A stretch of 64,000 bases of DNA from Verrucomicrobiia bacterium. GTDB lineage: Bacteria; Verrucomicrobiota; Verrucomicrobiia; Verrucomicrobiales; DEV007. The translations under genes were made by a program, and so were the position numbers. Under the pieces are notes generated by a model. The model had not been told where the DNA came from. It saw only the letters and a program-made list of their open reading frames with translations, and made no database searches. Position 1 is the first letter of the stretch. The number at the start of each line of letters is the position of its first letter. The stretch is from assembly GCA_030425385.1 (NCBI GenBank), contig JAUIAH010000023.1:60182-124181 (forward strand). Direction: 5' to 3'. Of the stretch, positions 25,070 to 34,721 are shown in pieces.

Positions 25070-28000
25070 ATGAAACTGATGCCCATCCTTGTCGCGATGC
25101 TTGCTGTCACACCGCTGACAACTAGGGCTCAGTTGGTAATCACGGAGTTTCTCGCGATCAATGACTCGATCCTTGAAGACGCGGATGGTGCTTTCTCCGA
25201 TTGGATTGAGATCCACAATCCGACGGATAGCCCAGTGGACTTGGAAGGTTTCATCCTAACGGACGACCCAGAGTTCGATCTCGGTGAGCCAGATACCCAC
25301 TGGAAGCTTCCGGCTGGACAGCTGGCAGCAGGCGGCTACCTGGTCATCTTTGCCTCGGGAAACGATCGTTCCATTGGTGATGAATGGCATGCCTCCTTCT
25401 CCTTGGCCACAAGGGAGTATCTTGCCCTCTTGGCGCCCGATGGCCTCACCGTGCTTTCTGAATACGGTCCCGATTATCCTGAGCAATGGACGGATATCTC
25501 TTATGGATCGAAGGGCCTTACGAATGATTCTCCACAGTTTTATAAATCACCCACTCCGGGGAGAGCCAACACCTCCGGCATTGATGGATTTGTGGCGGAT
25601 ACCAAATTCAGCGTGAATCGCGGATTCCACGACGAGCCCTTTCAGTTAGAGATCACCACTGCCACAGAGGGTGCTACAATCTACTATACCACGGATGGGC
25701 GAACGCCTTCTAAAGGAAGCATCTTCTCAGGGCCCATCGGTGAAATCTATCAAGGTCCCATCACGGTCGACACCACGGCAGTGATTCGGGCCGTCGCCAT
25801 CAAGGGAGGTTTCGAGCCTACGAATGTCGACACACACACGTACATCTTTGTCCACGATGTGATTCACCAATCTTCCGAGCAAGCGGGTTGGCCCACCGAA
25901 CTGTTAGGGGATAATGGGACTGGGAGTTTTCCCGCGGATTATGAAATGGATCCCGAAGTGACGCAGGACCCAGCTTATAAAGATATCGTCGACGATGCCT
26001 TGTTAGCCTTGCCATCGCTTTCTCTGGTCACGGATCCCGATCACCTCTTTAGCACGAGAGATGGTATCTATCAGCGCCCTCAACAAAGTGGCCCGGAATG
26101 GGAACGACCCGTTTCTGCGGAATTGATCCATCCTGACGGCACGAAAGGTTTTCAGATCAATGCGGGCATTCGGATTCAGGGTGGGCACACGCGGATCCCA
26201 TCTAGGAATCCAAAGCATTCCTTTCGATTGCTATTCAAGAAAGCGTATGGTGCGGGGAAGTTGAACTATGATTTCTTCGACGAGGAGTCAGCGGTGAACG
26301 AGTTCGACACGCTTATCCTCCGGGGAGGCGGCAACCAGAGTTGGCTCCACCACAATACGTTCCTGGGAGATAACCGCGGGCGCGCGCAGTATGTCCGCGA
26401 TCAGTGGGCCAAGGATGCTCAACGCGCCATGGGGCATCCGTCAGCACACAACCGCATGGTCCACCTCTATATCAATGGCCTCTATTGGGGGCTCTACAAC
26501 CCGACCGAGCGCCCAACGGCTGGCTTTGGCGAGAGCTATTTCGGTGGATCCAAGGAAGACTACGATGCGCTCAACTCCGGCGAGGCGAAGGATGGGGATT
26601 TGGTCGCTTATGATGACTTGTTTGATAGAGCAAGGAAGGATCTCACGGTTGAAGCCAATTATAAGGCATTGGCCGAGGTGTTAGACATGGAAGGGTTCAC
26701 AGATTATATGATCCTTAATCAGTTTGGCGGAAATCTCGATTGGGATCATCACAACTGGTATGCCATGCGTAACCGCAATGGTGGGAAGTGGCGTTTCTAT
26801 GCCTGGGACAGCGAGTTCTTTTTTATCGATCTAGAAGATAACGTGATTACCGACAATAATGCCAAGAATCCGTCCGAGATCTTTCAACGGCTGACTGAGA
26901 ATGAGGATTACGTGCGCTACCTGGGTGATCGCATCCAGAAGCATCTCTTCAATGATGGGGTCCTGACGGAAGCTTCTGTTGTTGCCCGTTGGGAGAAGCG
27001 GTCCAAGGATGTCGAGCTTGCCCTCATCGGTGAGTCTGCACGATGGGGAGATTATCGTCGGGATGTTGACAGCCGAGGTGCGCCGCTGCTTCTCCTCACG
27101 CGCGACGGTGCGTGGATGACGGAGCGTCAACGGTTGCTTAACGAATACTTTCCCAATCGTGGGAAGGAGTTGATTAAACAGTATCGCCGACTGAAGCTTT
27201 ATCCTAACTTAGACGCTCCGGGATTTGAACAGCACGGGGGCAGCGTCAGTCCCGGTTCTGAGGTGAAAGTCGATATTCTTGGCGGGATCTTCTCGCCTAA
27301 AGGCGATATCTACATCACGACAGATGGATCCGATCCCCGTGGGGCCGACGGGACACCGAACCCTGCGGCTATAAAGCTTGCTCCCGGAGATCCGTTCAAG
27401 GTTGAGATATCCGGGATCGTAAAGGCGCGGCAGTTCTTCGATGACGAGGACTGGTCGGCTCTCACAGAAGCCTATTTTATCATTGGGCGTCCTGCAGACT
27501 CACGCAATCTTGAGATTACCGAAATCCATTACAAACCCGTGGAAGGGAAAGATTACGAGTTCATCGAGGTGCGCAATCAAGGGGATGAGCGCGTCGATCT
27601 CAGTGGTCTTCGGTTCTCGAACGGCATTGATTTCGCGGTGGTGGAAGGTGAGCCTCGCTTCCTTGATCCTGGTGCGTATGGCTTGATTGTCGCGAATCGT
27701 GAAGCCTTTGCGGAGCGTTATGGGAGCCCCTCCATGGGTATGGTGATTGGGGAGTTTGCTGGGGACACCAACTTGAAGAATGGCGGGGAGCGCGTCACGC
27801 TGCTAGATCGGAATGGTGCCACCTTATGGAGCATTCGTTATGACAACGCGGAGCCGTGGCCAGAACTCGCGGAAGGTCATTCGTTGGTATTCCTTGGAGG
27901 AGATCCGGGTTCTGCGGCCGCCTGGTCTGCAAGCGCCCGTGAGGGCGGTTCCCCTGGCGCTGCGGAAGAGCCCTCCGGCCCGATGGATACGCGACCACGT

Positions 28001-28195
28001 CTAACAAATATAGTGATGACGCCTGACGGCGTCTTTCGCATGACGCTCTCGAACGGTCTCCCCGGAGACATTGAGTATTCCACTGATCTCAATCATTGGG
28101 AAGTGATTGCGACAGAAGTGACTGGGGCATTCGAAGATGCCGATGCAGAGCGGAGAGCGGCGCGACCATCGGGCTACTATCGAGCGAAGCGTTAG
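25070..28195 (+). CDS. Secreted CotH-kinase-family protein with lamin-tail and chitobiase C-terminal-type domains
   Basis: A protein of about 1041 residues exported by MKLMPILVAMLAVTPLTTRAQ (ATG 25070; an upstream ATG at 25049 adds seven residues). Domain order: a lamin-tail domain (LVITEFLAINDSI, DWIEIHNPTDSPVDL); a CHB_HEX_C-type sandwich (TEGATIYYTTDGRTPS) at about 190-260; a CotH domain at about 340-680 with KHSFRLLFKKAYG, the catalytic-type DWDHHNW and metal-site YAWDSEF; a second YITTDGSDP sandwich; and a second lamin-tail copy (EITEIHYKPVEGKDYEFIEV). The final segment matches the short C-terminal domain (IEYSTDLNHWEVI) shared with other secreted proteins of this window. Probably cell-surface or secreted; substrate unknown. 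Confidence 0.87.
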   Translation: MKLMPILVAMLAVTPLTTRAQLVITEFLAINDSILEDADGAFSDWIEIHNPTDSPVDLEGFILTDDPEFDLGEPDTHWKLPAGQLAAGGYLVIFASGNDRSIGDEWHASFSLATREYLALLAPDGLTVLSEYGPDYPEQWTDISYGSKGLTNDSPQFYKSPTPGRANTSGIDGFVADTKFSVNRGFHDEPFQLEITTATEGATIYYTTDGRTPSKGSIFSGPIGEIYQGPITVDTTAVIRAVAIKGGFEPTNVDTHTYIFVHDVIHQSSEQAGWPTELLGDNGTGSFPADYEMDPEVTQDPAYKDIVDDALLALPSLSLVTDPDHLFSTRDGIYQRPQQSGPEWERPVSAELIHPDGTKGFQINAGIRIQGGHTRIPSRNPKHSFRLLFKKAYGAGKLNYDFFDEESAVNEFDTLILRGGGNQSWLHHNTFLGDNRGRAQYVRDQWAKDAQRAMGHPSAHNRMVHLYINGLYWGLYNPTERPTAGFGESYFGGSKEDYDALNSGEAKDGDLVAYDDLFDRARKDLTVEANYKALAEVLDMEGFTDYMILNQFGGNLDWDHHNWYAMRNRNGGKWRFYAWDSEFFFIDLEDNVITDNNAKNPSEIFQRLTENEDYVRYLGDRIQKHLFNDGVLTEASVVARWEKRSKDVELALIGESARWGDYRRDVDSRGAPLLLLTRDGAWMTERQRLLNEYFPNRGKELIKQYRRLKLYPNLDAPGFEQHGGSVSPGSEVKVDILGGIFSPKGDIYITTDGSDPRGADGTPNPAAIKLAPGDPFKVEISGIVKARQFFDDEDWSALTEAYFIIGRPADSRNLEITEIHYKPVEGKDYEFIEVRNQGDERVDLSGLRFSNGIDFAVVEGEPRFLDPGAYGLIVANREAFAERYGSPSMGMVIGEFAGDTNLKNGGERVTLLDRNGATLWSIRYDNAEPWPELAEGHSLVFLGGDPGSAAAWSASAREGGSPGAAEEPSGPMDTRPRLTNIVMTPDGVFRMTLSNGLPGDIEYSTDLNHWEVIATEVTGAFEDADAERRAARPSGYYRAKR

Positions 28196-28244
28196 AGTTG
28201 GCAGCTAGACCAACGAAAGTGGATTAAAAGCGGACGACAGGCTC

Positions 28245-29714
28245 TTGAAGGTTTATCTCGCCATCGATCTCGGTGCAGGAAGCGGACGGGTCATCGCTGT
28301 CCGCGTTGATGGGGGGACCCTTGAGCTGGAGCAGGTGCATCGATTCGACTCTCCTGCGATTGAGTGTGAGGATGGACGATTGTTATGGGACATTCACCTC
28401 ATCTGGAATGAGATCATTCATGGACTGAAGCGAGGCGCTCAAGCATACGCCAATATGATCCACAGTGTTGGGGTTGATTCCTGGGGAGTTGATTATGCCT
28501 GGTTTGATTCGGTGGGGGAATTGACCCAGCTCCCATTCTGCTATCGAGATGCCCGCACGGATCAATCCTATAGAAAGGTGGTGGACCTGTTAGGGAGCGA
28601 TCTGATCTTTGAGGAAACGGGTATTCAGTTCATGCCGATCAATTCGCTTTATCAATTGCATGATGATACCCAAGCGCGTCGGGTGTCCAAGCAGTTCTTA
28701 ATGATTGCCGATATCGTCAATTATTGGCTCACAGGGCGTCAAGTCTGTGAGCGAACCAATGCGAGTACGACGCAGCTCTATCATGCGCGAACACGGACCT
28801 GGAGTGAAACGCTCGCGAAAGGGATCGGGCTTCCTCCATCCGCCTTGCCGTCGCTCGTGAATCCAGGCGAAATCTTGGGTTGTTTGAAACCTGGCGTTGC
28901 CTCGGAAACAGGTCTCGCGGAGGTTCCTGTGGTGGCAGTGGGTAGCCATGACACGGCTTCAGCCGTCGCGGGGGTGCCGACATTGACGGATTCCTTTGCC
29001 TATTTGAGTTGCGGTACTTGGGCCTTGTTAGGCACCGAACTCATGGAGCCAATGATTACCGATGCGGCGCTGCGCTATAACTTTACCAATGAGACAGGCG
29101 TCGACGGCACGTATCGGCTTTTAAAGAATATCACGGGGCTTTGGATCATCCAGGAATGTCGCCGCGGCTGGCAAGAGGAGGACGGATGTGAGATTTCCTA
29201 CGAAGCGCTTACGGAGATGGCCATGACGGCGACTCCATTCTCAGCTTTCATCGATCCAGATGATCCCATGTTTCGCAATCGGGGCGATCATCCGAGTGTG
29301 ATTCAGGACTATTGTCGCCGATCAGGCCAGACCGCTCCCAACGCACGTGGGCAGTTGCTTCGTGTGGCGACGGAGAGCCTGGCGCTTAAAGTCGCCACCA
29401 CGTTCGAGCAGCTTGAGTCGTTGTTAGGGCGATCGCTTTCGGTTCTCCATGTGATCGGAGGTGGCGTGCAGAATGCTTTCTTGATGCAGTGCCTGGCCAA
29501 TGCCACGGGTCGGCGTGTGATCGCGGGGCCTACCGAAGCGACGGCGCTGGGCAATGCCTTGGTGCAGATGATGGCGGCGGGCGACGTGGGGTCGCTCATG
29601 GATGGGCGTGCGCTCCTTGCGAAGGCGATCGCAACGACTACCTACGACCCGAAGGAATCTTGGAATAATGCTCGGCAACGCTTTGCTGCCTTGTTAGCCA
29701 AGGGCACGTCATGA
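28245..29714 (+). CDS. rhaB: Rhamnulokinase
   Basis: Phosphorylates L-rhamnulose to L-rhamnulose-1-phosphate in the cytosol, the second step of L-rhamnose breakdown. The 489-residue FGGY-family kinase opens with YLAIDLGAGSGRVIA (phosphate 1 loop), has SVGVDSWGVDYAWFD, and ends with HVIGGGVQNAFLMQCLANATGR, the rhamnulokinase C-terminal ATP site. The start is TTG at 28245; the conserved strand starts only one residue later and there is no ATG or GTG in range. Its stop overlaps the next start (ATGA at 29711). It is the first gene of a complete rhamnose operon. Confidence 0.94.
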   Translation: MKVYLAIDLGAGSGRVIAVRVDGGTLELEQVHRFDSPAIECEDGRLLWDIHLIWNEIIHGLKRGAQAYANMIHSVGVDSWGVDYAWFDSVGELTQLPFCYRDARTDQSYRKVVDLLGSDLIFEETGIQFMPINSLYQLHDDTQARRVSKQFLMIADIVNYWLTGRQVCERTNASTTQLYHARTRTWSETLAKGIGLPPSALPSLVNPGEILGCLKPGVASETGLAEVPVVAVGSHDTASAVAGVPTLTDSFAYLSCGTWALLGTELMEPMITDAALRYNFTNETGVDGTYRLLKNITGLWIIQECRRGWQEEDGCEISYEALTEMAMTATPFSAFIDPDDPMFRNRGDHPSVIQDYCRRSGQTAPNARGQLLRVATESLALKVATTFEQLESLLGRSLSVLHVIGGGVQNAFLMQCLANATGRRVIAGPTEATALGNALVQMMAAGDVGSLMDGRALLAKAIATTTYDPKESWNNARQRFAALLAKGTS

Positions 29715-30904
29715 ATAACGAAGACCGCATCCATCAGGCCCTGGATACATTCCAGATTGAGACGCCTTCTTGGGGCTATGCCGACACGGGAACGCGCTTT
29801 GGCAAGTTCACGCAAGATGGCGCTGCCATCACCATCGAAGACAAGCTGGCGGACGCTGGGCAGGTGCATGCGTTCACGGGGTGCTGTCCGCAGGTCGCTG
29901 TGCACGTTCTCTGGGATTTCAATGCGGAAGCCAGTCCTGAAGACGTGCGCCGTATGGCCTGCGATCACGGGGTGCGGATCGGGTCGATCAATCCCAATCT
30001 CTTCCAAGATCAGTGTTACAAGCTTGGGTCGCTCACTCATCCCGACGCTGACGTTCGCAAGCAGGCCCTTGCCCATTGTGTCGATTCGGTTCAGTTGGGC
30101 CAGACCTTGGCTAGTGGGGTGATCACCCTTTGGTTGGCAGATGGGACGAATTATCCGGGGCAGGATAATATGCGCACGCGCAAGAAACGTTTGGAAGAAG
30201 CTCTATCAGAGATTCATCAATCGCTGTCCACCGATCAAGTCCTGCTCGTGGAGTACAAGCCTTTCGAACCCGCCTTCTATCACACCGACATCGCTGATTG
30301 GGGGATGGCCTGGAGCCATGCTCGTAGGGCAGGGGAGCAAGCCAAGGTCTTGGTCGACACGGGCCATCACTACGCAGCGCAGAACATCGAGCAAATCGTG
30401 GCGTGGTTGTTAGATGAAGAGATGTTGGGTGGCTTTCATTTCAACGACAGACGTTACGCGGATGACGACCTCACGCTGGGCTCCATTGATCCCTATCAAA
30501 TCTTTCGCATCTTTCGTGAAATCTTCGCCTACGTCCATGATACGGGAGTTGTGCCAAAGATTGAATTCATGATCGATCAATCCCACAATCTCAAGCCGAA
30601 GATTGAGGCCATGATGCAGACGGTGATGACCGCGCAGGAACTTCATGCCAAAGCTGCCTTGGTGGATCACGATGCCTTGGGCGGCTGTCAGGAACGCGGT
30701 GAGATCGTGGATGCGGAACGCCTTCTGAAGCAGGCCTATGACACCGATGTCAGACCAATGATTGCCGATTGGCGTAGCGCGCGCAACCTGCCAGAAGATC
30801 CGCTCATGGCTTTTCGTGAGAGCGGTTATCAAGAAGTGGCTGCTTCCGAGCGTAAGAAACGTCGCGAGGCACTCGGAATGAATCAAACGTCAAGTTATGC
30901 CTAA
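29711..30904 (+). CDS. rhaI: L-rhamnose isomerase (RhaI type)
   Basis: Converts L-rhamnose to L-rhamnulose, the first step of the pathway. The 397-residue TIM-barrel protein resembles the Bacillus/Pseudomonas-type isomerase (TIGR02635) rather than E. coli RhaA. Metal-site candidates are the Glu in VEYKPFEP, the Asp and His in VDTGHHY, and the acidic/His cluster in GGFHFNDRRYADDDL. The start ATG overlaps the rhaB stop by 4 bases, so translation is coupled. The next gene follows after 11 bases. The order kinase-isomerase-aldolase supports the assignment strongly. Confidence 0.93.
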   Translation: MNNEDRIHQALDTFQIETPSWGYADTGTRFGKFTQDGAAITIEDKLADAGQVHAFTGCCPQVAVHVLWDFNAEASPEDVRRMACDHGVRIGSINPNLFQDQCYKLGSLTHPDADVRKQALAHCVDSVQLGQTLASGVITLWLADGTNYPGQDNMRTRKKRLEEALSEIHQSLSTDQVLLVEYKPFEPAFYHTDIADWGMAWSHARRAGEQAKVLVDTGHHYAAQNIEQIVAWLLDEEMLGGFHFNDRRYADDDLTLGSIDPYQIFRIFREIFAYVHDTGVVPKIEFMIDQSHNLKPKIEAMMQTVMTAQELHAKAALVDHDALGGCQERGEIVDAERLLKQAYDTDVRPMIADWRSARNLPEDPLMAFRESGYQEVAASERKKRREALGMNQTSSYA

Positions 30905-30915
30905 AGATCCATCTC

Positions 30916-33096
30916 ATGTCTAACTACCAACACGTCAACTACCTCTGGGATGATTCCCATGCCGCCACACTCGATCCCGTCGATCAATTGGTCTATCGCT
31001 CGAACTTGCTAGGGAGTGATTTGAGAATCACCAACACGGGAGGAGGAAACACGTCCTCTAAATTGGTCGAGAAGGATCCGTTGACCCAAGAGGATGTTGA
31101 CGTGTTATGGGTGAAAGGTTCAGGAGGGGATTTGCGAACCTCGACGCGGGCCAATTTCTCCTCCCTGTATCAGAATAAGCTGATCGGCTTGCAGGATCTC
31201 TATGGAAAGACCGAGCCACGCGGCGTGAAGACGGCTATTGAGGATGCCATGGTGGGAATGTATCGGCACGCGACGTTTAACCTGAATCCGCGTGCGTCAT
31301 CGATCGATACGCCTCTGCATTCCTTTGTGCCTTACAAGCACGTGGACCACATGCATCCGAATGCCTTCATTGCGATCTCTGCCGCGAAGCAGTCGGAGGC
31401 GATTACCAAGGAAATCTACGGAGATGCCATCATCTACACGCCGTGGCAACGGCCTGGCTTCGATCTTGGATTGATTCTGCAAGACATCTGTCAGGCTCAT
31501 CCCGAGGCTAAGGGAGTGAATCTTGGGCAACACGGGCTCATTAATTGGGCCGATGATGGCAAGGCGTGTTATGAGCTTACCCTGGATCTCACGGAGCGGG
31601 CGGCCCAGTACATCGCCGATCGCGATCAAGGTGAGGGCACCTTTGGAGGAGAGAAATACGGAGCGCTCGATCCCGATAAAGCGCGATCGATAACCTGTGC
31701 GTTGCTTCCTTGGCTCCGAGGACAAGTAAGTCAACAGCGACGGTTCGTTGCCACAGTACAGGCAGATGCGACTATTCTGCGATTCGTCAATAGCCACGAT
31801 GCGGCGAGGCTTGCGGCGATGGGTACTTCATGTCCTGATCATTTCTTGCGCACGAAGATCAAGCCGCTCTTTATCGATTGGGATCCGCATGCCGACTCCT
31901 TGGAGCGGCTTAAAGAGAAGTTGTTAGAAGGCCTCGCGCTCTATCGGAAAGATTACGCGGATTACTATCAACGGTGTCGACACGAGGACTCACCTGCCAT
32001 GCGGGACCCGAATCCCACGGTCTTGCTCATTCCTGGACTCGGAATGATCGCTTGGGGAAAGAACAAGAGTGAATCACGCGTGACGGCTGAGTTCTACAAT
32101 TGTGCTGTAGAGGTCATGCGGGGTGCGGAAGCCATTGATGCGTATGTGGCATTACCGCAACAAGAGGCGTTCGATATCGAGTATTGGGCTCTTGAGGAGG
32201 CCAAACTCCAGCGCATGCCGCCCGAAGCTGAGTTCGAACGGAAGGTCGTGGTCGTGGTGGGAGCCGGGAGCGGCATCGGAAAGGAGACGGCAAATCGGAT
32301 GGCGGATGAAGGGGCGCACATCGTTTGTGCCGATGTGAGTGAGCAAGCAGCTCAGGAGACAGCGAGAGAACTCTCGGATCGTATCGGTGTCGGCGTTGGC
32401 GTTGCTGGCACGGGGTTGTCTGCATGTGGCAGAGCGATCGGGCTGGCTTGTGACGTCACGCAGCGCTCTAGCATTCAAGCGATGCTGGACAATGTCTGCT
32501 ATGCTTATGGTGGACTCGACCACCTTGCCATCACTGCCGGCATCTTTGTGCCGCCTGATCATTCTGGGAGGATCGCGGACGACCTCTGGGCCAAGACTTT
32601 TGCCATCAACACGACTGGCCTGTATACCTTGGGAGAAGAAGCCAAGGCGGTGTGGCAGGCACAACAGCTTGATGGGAGCTTGGTCGCTACCACAAGCGCC
32701 AATGCGGTGGTCTCCAAAGTCGGTAGTGTGGCGTATGATGCGAGTAAGGCGGCGGCGAATCATGTGATTCGCGAGCTCGCCATTGAGTTGGCACCTTTGG
32801 TGCGAGTCAATGGCGTCGCTCCCGCGACCGTCGTAGCAGGAAGTGCCATGTTCCCACGGGATCGCGTCATCGCATCGCTCATCAAGTATGCGATCGATTA
32901 TACTGAGGAGGAATCCACCGAAAGCTTACGTGATCGCCTCGCCAACTTCTACGCGGAACGCACCCTAACCAAAGCTCCCATCACTCCTGCGGATCAGGCG
33001 GAAGCCATTCTGTTTCTGCTAAGTGAGCGTGCTTCTAAGACTACAGGACAAGTGTTTGCGGTGGACGGTGGGCTAACAGAGGCCTTTCTGCGATAG
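30916..33096 (+). CDS. rhaD: Bifunctional rhamnulose-1-phosphate aldolase / short-chain dehydrogenase
   Basis: A 726-residue fusion (RhaDE-type, TIGR02632). The N-terminal class II aldolase (about 1-430) has TGGGNTSSK near residue 45 and a zinc-site HVDHMHPNAF; it splits rhamnulose-1-phosphate into dihydroxyacetone phosphate and L-lactaldehyde. The C-terminal SDR (from about 441) has GAGSGIGKE for nucleotide binding and the catalytic YDASK (Tyr607, Lys611); it is thought to oxidise L-lactaldehyde. The same fusion is known in Bacillus and several marine bacteria. It follows the isomerase by 11 bases. Confidence 0.93.
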   Translation: MSNYQHVNYLWDDSHAATLDPVDQLVYRSNLLGSDLRITNTGGGNTSSKLVEKDPLTQEDVDVLWVKGSGGDLRTSTRANFSSLYQNKLIGLQDLYGKTEPRGVKTAIEDAMVGMYRHATFNLNPRASSIDTPLHSFVPYKHVDHMHPNAFIAISAAKQSEAITKEIYGDAIIYTPWQRPGFDLGLILQDICQAHPEAKGVNLGQHGLINWADDGKACYELTLDLTERAAQYIADRDQGEGTFGGEKYGALDPDKARSITCALLPWLRGQVSQQRRFVATVQADATILRFVNSHDAARLAAMGTSCPDHFLRTKIKPLFIDWDPHADSLERLKEKLLEGLALYRKDYADYYQRCRHEDSPAMRDPNPTVLLIPGLGMIAWGKNKSESRVTAEFYNCAVEVMRGAEAIDAYVALPQQEAFDIEYWALEEAKLQRMPPEAEFERKVVVVVGAGSGIGKETANRMADEGAHIVCADVSEQAAQETARELSDRIGVGVGVAGTGLSACGRAIGLACDVTQRSSIQAMLDNVCYAYGGLDHLAITAGIFVPPDHSGRIADDLWAKTFAINTTGLYTLGEEAKAVWQAQQLDGSLVATTSANAVVSKVGSVAYDASKAAANHVIRELAIELAPLVRVNGVAPATVVAGSAMFPRDRVIASLIKYAIDYTEEESTESLRDRLANFYAERTLTKAPITPADQAEAILFLLSERASKTTGQVFAVDGGLTEAFLR

Positions 33097-33133
33097 ACTT
33101 TCACGGACCTGACCTTGCCTACGAGATCCAATC

Positions 33134-34531
33134 ATGAGTGACGATAGAATTGCTGAAGTCGTGCACGCTTCCGACGAGTTCGAAAGGGAACGCGTGCCTG
33201 ATCATGCCTTGAAAGGGCCCAAGAAATTCTGGGGCATGTATGCGGGGGAACACACCGCTGGGACAGAGTTCATGATTGGGCCGATGTTCCTTGCGGGAGG
33301 TGTGGGCGTATCTGACTTATTTGCAGGGCTCTTGTTAGGGAATCTGCTCGCCGTGCTTACTTGGCGCTTTGTCTGTGCGCCGGTGGCGATGCGTTCAAGA
33401 CTCACGCTTTACTATCAGCTGGAGAAGATCGCGGGCCGTAAGCCTGTGGTGCTCTACAACCTCGCGAACGGGGTGCTCTTCTGCTTTCTCGCGGGCGCCA
33501 TGATCACGGTATCGGCCACAGCGGTCATCCCAGCCATTCAGAGCATGGGCATTCCGTTAGAGATACAGCAGCCCAACCTTGGCGATACGCTTCCCTCTGG
33601 CCCCGGCTGGATCGCCATCGTGATGGTGATCGGTGCCATCATTGCCACCGTTGCGGCCAAAGGCTATGAAACGGTAGCACGCATTGCGAATATTGCGGCT
33701 CCGTGGATGATCTTGATCTTCATCGCCTGCGCGGTCGTCACCTTGCCTAAGCTTGACGCCACATCAGCGGCAGAGATATGGAAGGGCGGTGAACCCCTCG
33801 CGGGAACGATCAAACTCACCTTCTGGCACGTGCTCATCTTTGCCTGGTGTTGCAATGCTGCCATGCATATGGGAATGTCAGACTTGTCCGTCCTCCGTTA
33901 CATGCGGCACGCAAGCTCTGGCTGGGCACCTGCGGCGGGCATGTACATTGGGCATTTCGTGGCCTGGATCGCAGCATCGATCCTGTTTGCCTATGAAGTG
34001 CAGACCAACCCGACAGACCCGCAAAGTGCTCCGGGTCCCATGGTAAATAATGCGATCGGCTTCGCAGGGTTGATTTGTGTGATGGTGGCGGGTTGGACCA
34101 CGGCGAACCCGACGATCTACCGCGCGGGGCTTGCGTTTCAAGGCATCGTTCCCAAAGCATCACGAGTGAAGATCACGTTGTTAGCCGGTGCTGTCGCGAC
34201 CGTGGCGGGCATCTTTCCCGCGGTCGCCATGACGCTGCTCGACTTCGTCGGTATCTACGGGACCGTGCTTGCTCCCATTGGGGCGATTGTGTTCATCAAT
34301 CATTGCTTTGCCAACAAGCCTGGCTTTATCGCCTATTATGCTGAGAAGACGGGATCGACCATGAATGTGGCCGTCCTGATCGCATGGCTTGTTCCCGTTG
34401 GGATCTGTCTCTTCGATTTCTTCGTGACCAAGAAGGTTTGGGCGCCATTCATGGCCGTGCCTGCCTGGCTGGCTTGCGGCGTCCTATACGTCATCTTCAG
34501 TAAGATCTGGTTACGCCCTCAAACGACCTAA
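33134..34531 (+). CDS. NCS1-family (purine-cytosine permease-like) transporter, probable rhamnose-operon permease
   Basis: A 465-residue inner-membrane protein with about 12 hydrophobic helices, among them FLAGGVGVSDLFAGLLLGNLL, WIAIVMVIGAIIATVAA and FAGLICVMVAGWTTANPTIY. The N-terminal segment contains KKFWGMYAGEHTAGTEFMIGPMF, typical of NCS1 permeases (nucleobases, thiamine precursors, hydantoins). Its place inside the rhamnose operon, between rhaDE and rhaM, suggests it imports L-rhamnose or a related product. That would be unusual for the NCS1 fold and is inference from position. No other transporter gene is in the operon, and the next gene encodes a two-helix membrane peptide. Confidence 0.8.
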   Translation: MSDDRIAEVVHASDEFERERVPDHALKGPKKFWGMYAGEHTAGTEFMIGPMFLAGGVGVSDLFAGLLLGNLLAVLTWRFVCAPVAMRSRLTLYYQLEKIAGRKPVVLYNLANGVLFCFLAGAMITVSATAVIPAIQSMGIPLEIQQPNLGDTLPSGPGWIAIVMVIGAIIATVAAKGYETVARIANIAAPWMILIFIACAVVTLPKLDATSAAEIWKGGEPLAGTIKLTFWHVLIFAWCCNAAMHMGMSDLSVLRYMRHASSGWAPAAGMYIGHFVAWIAASILFAYEVQTNPTDPQSAPGPMVNNAIGFAGLICVMVAGWTTANPTIYRAGLAFQGIVPKASRVKITLLAGAVATVAGIFPAVAMTLLDFVGIYGTVLAPIGAIVFINHCFANKPGFIAYYAEKTGSTMNVAVLIAWLVPVGICLFDFFVTKKVWAPFMAVPAWLACGVLYVIFSKIWLRPQTT

Positions 34532-34541
34532 CGGAAACATC

Positions 34542-34718
34542 ATGACACAAGTTGCCAAAGCCATCTCCTGGTCCTCCTTGTTTGGACTCACGCTGTTGCC
34601 TCCCATTCTCTTCGCTACCGGTGCCATTGATGATCGCTTCCTGAAATGGCTCATGCTCGCTGGAACCCTCATCTGGTTCACAACAACACCTATCTGGCTA
34701 AAGCGTGATAACGCCTAA
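34542..34718 (+). CDS. 58-residue two-helix membrane protein of the rhamnose operon
   Basis: An ATG-initiated frame of 58 codons sits 10 bases after the permease gene and 3 bases before rhaM. The product starts MTQVAKAISW. It has two hydrophobic segments, roughly SLFGLTLLPPILFATG (about 12-27) and LMLAGTLIWFTTTPIWL (about 37-53), joined by a short polar loop, with a basic C-terminus (KRDNA). The tight spacing and membrane topology suggest an accessory subunit of the adjacent permease, comparable in principle to the small subunits of sodium/solute symporters. No family is recognised; the pairing is inference. Confidence 0.72.
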   Translation: MTQVAKAISWSSLFGLTLLPPILFATGAIDDRFLKWLMLAGTLIWFTTTPIWLKRDNA

Positions 34719-34721
34719 CCA

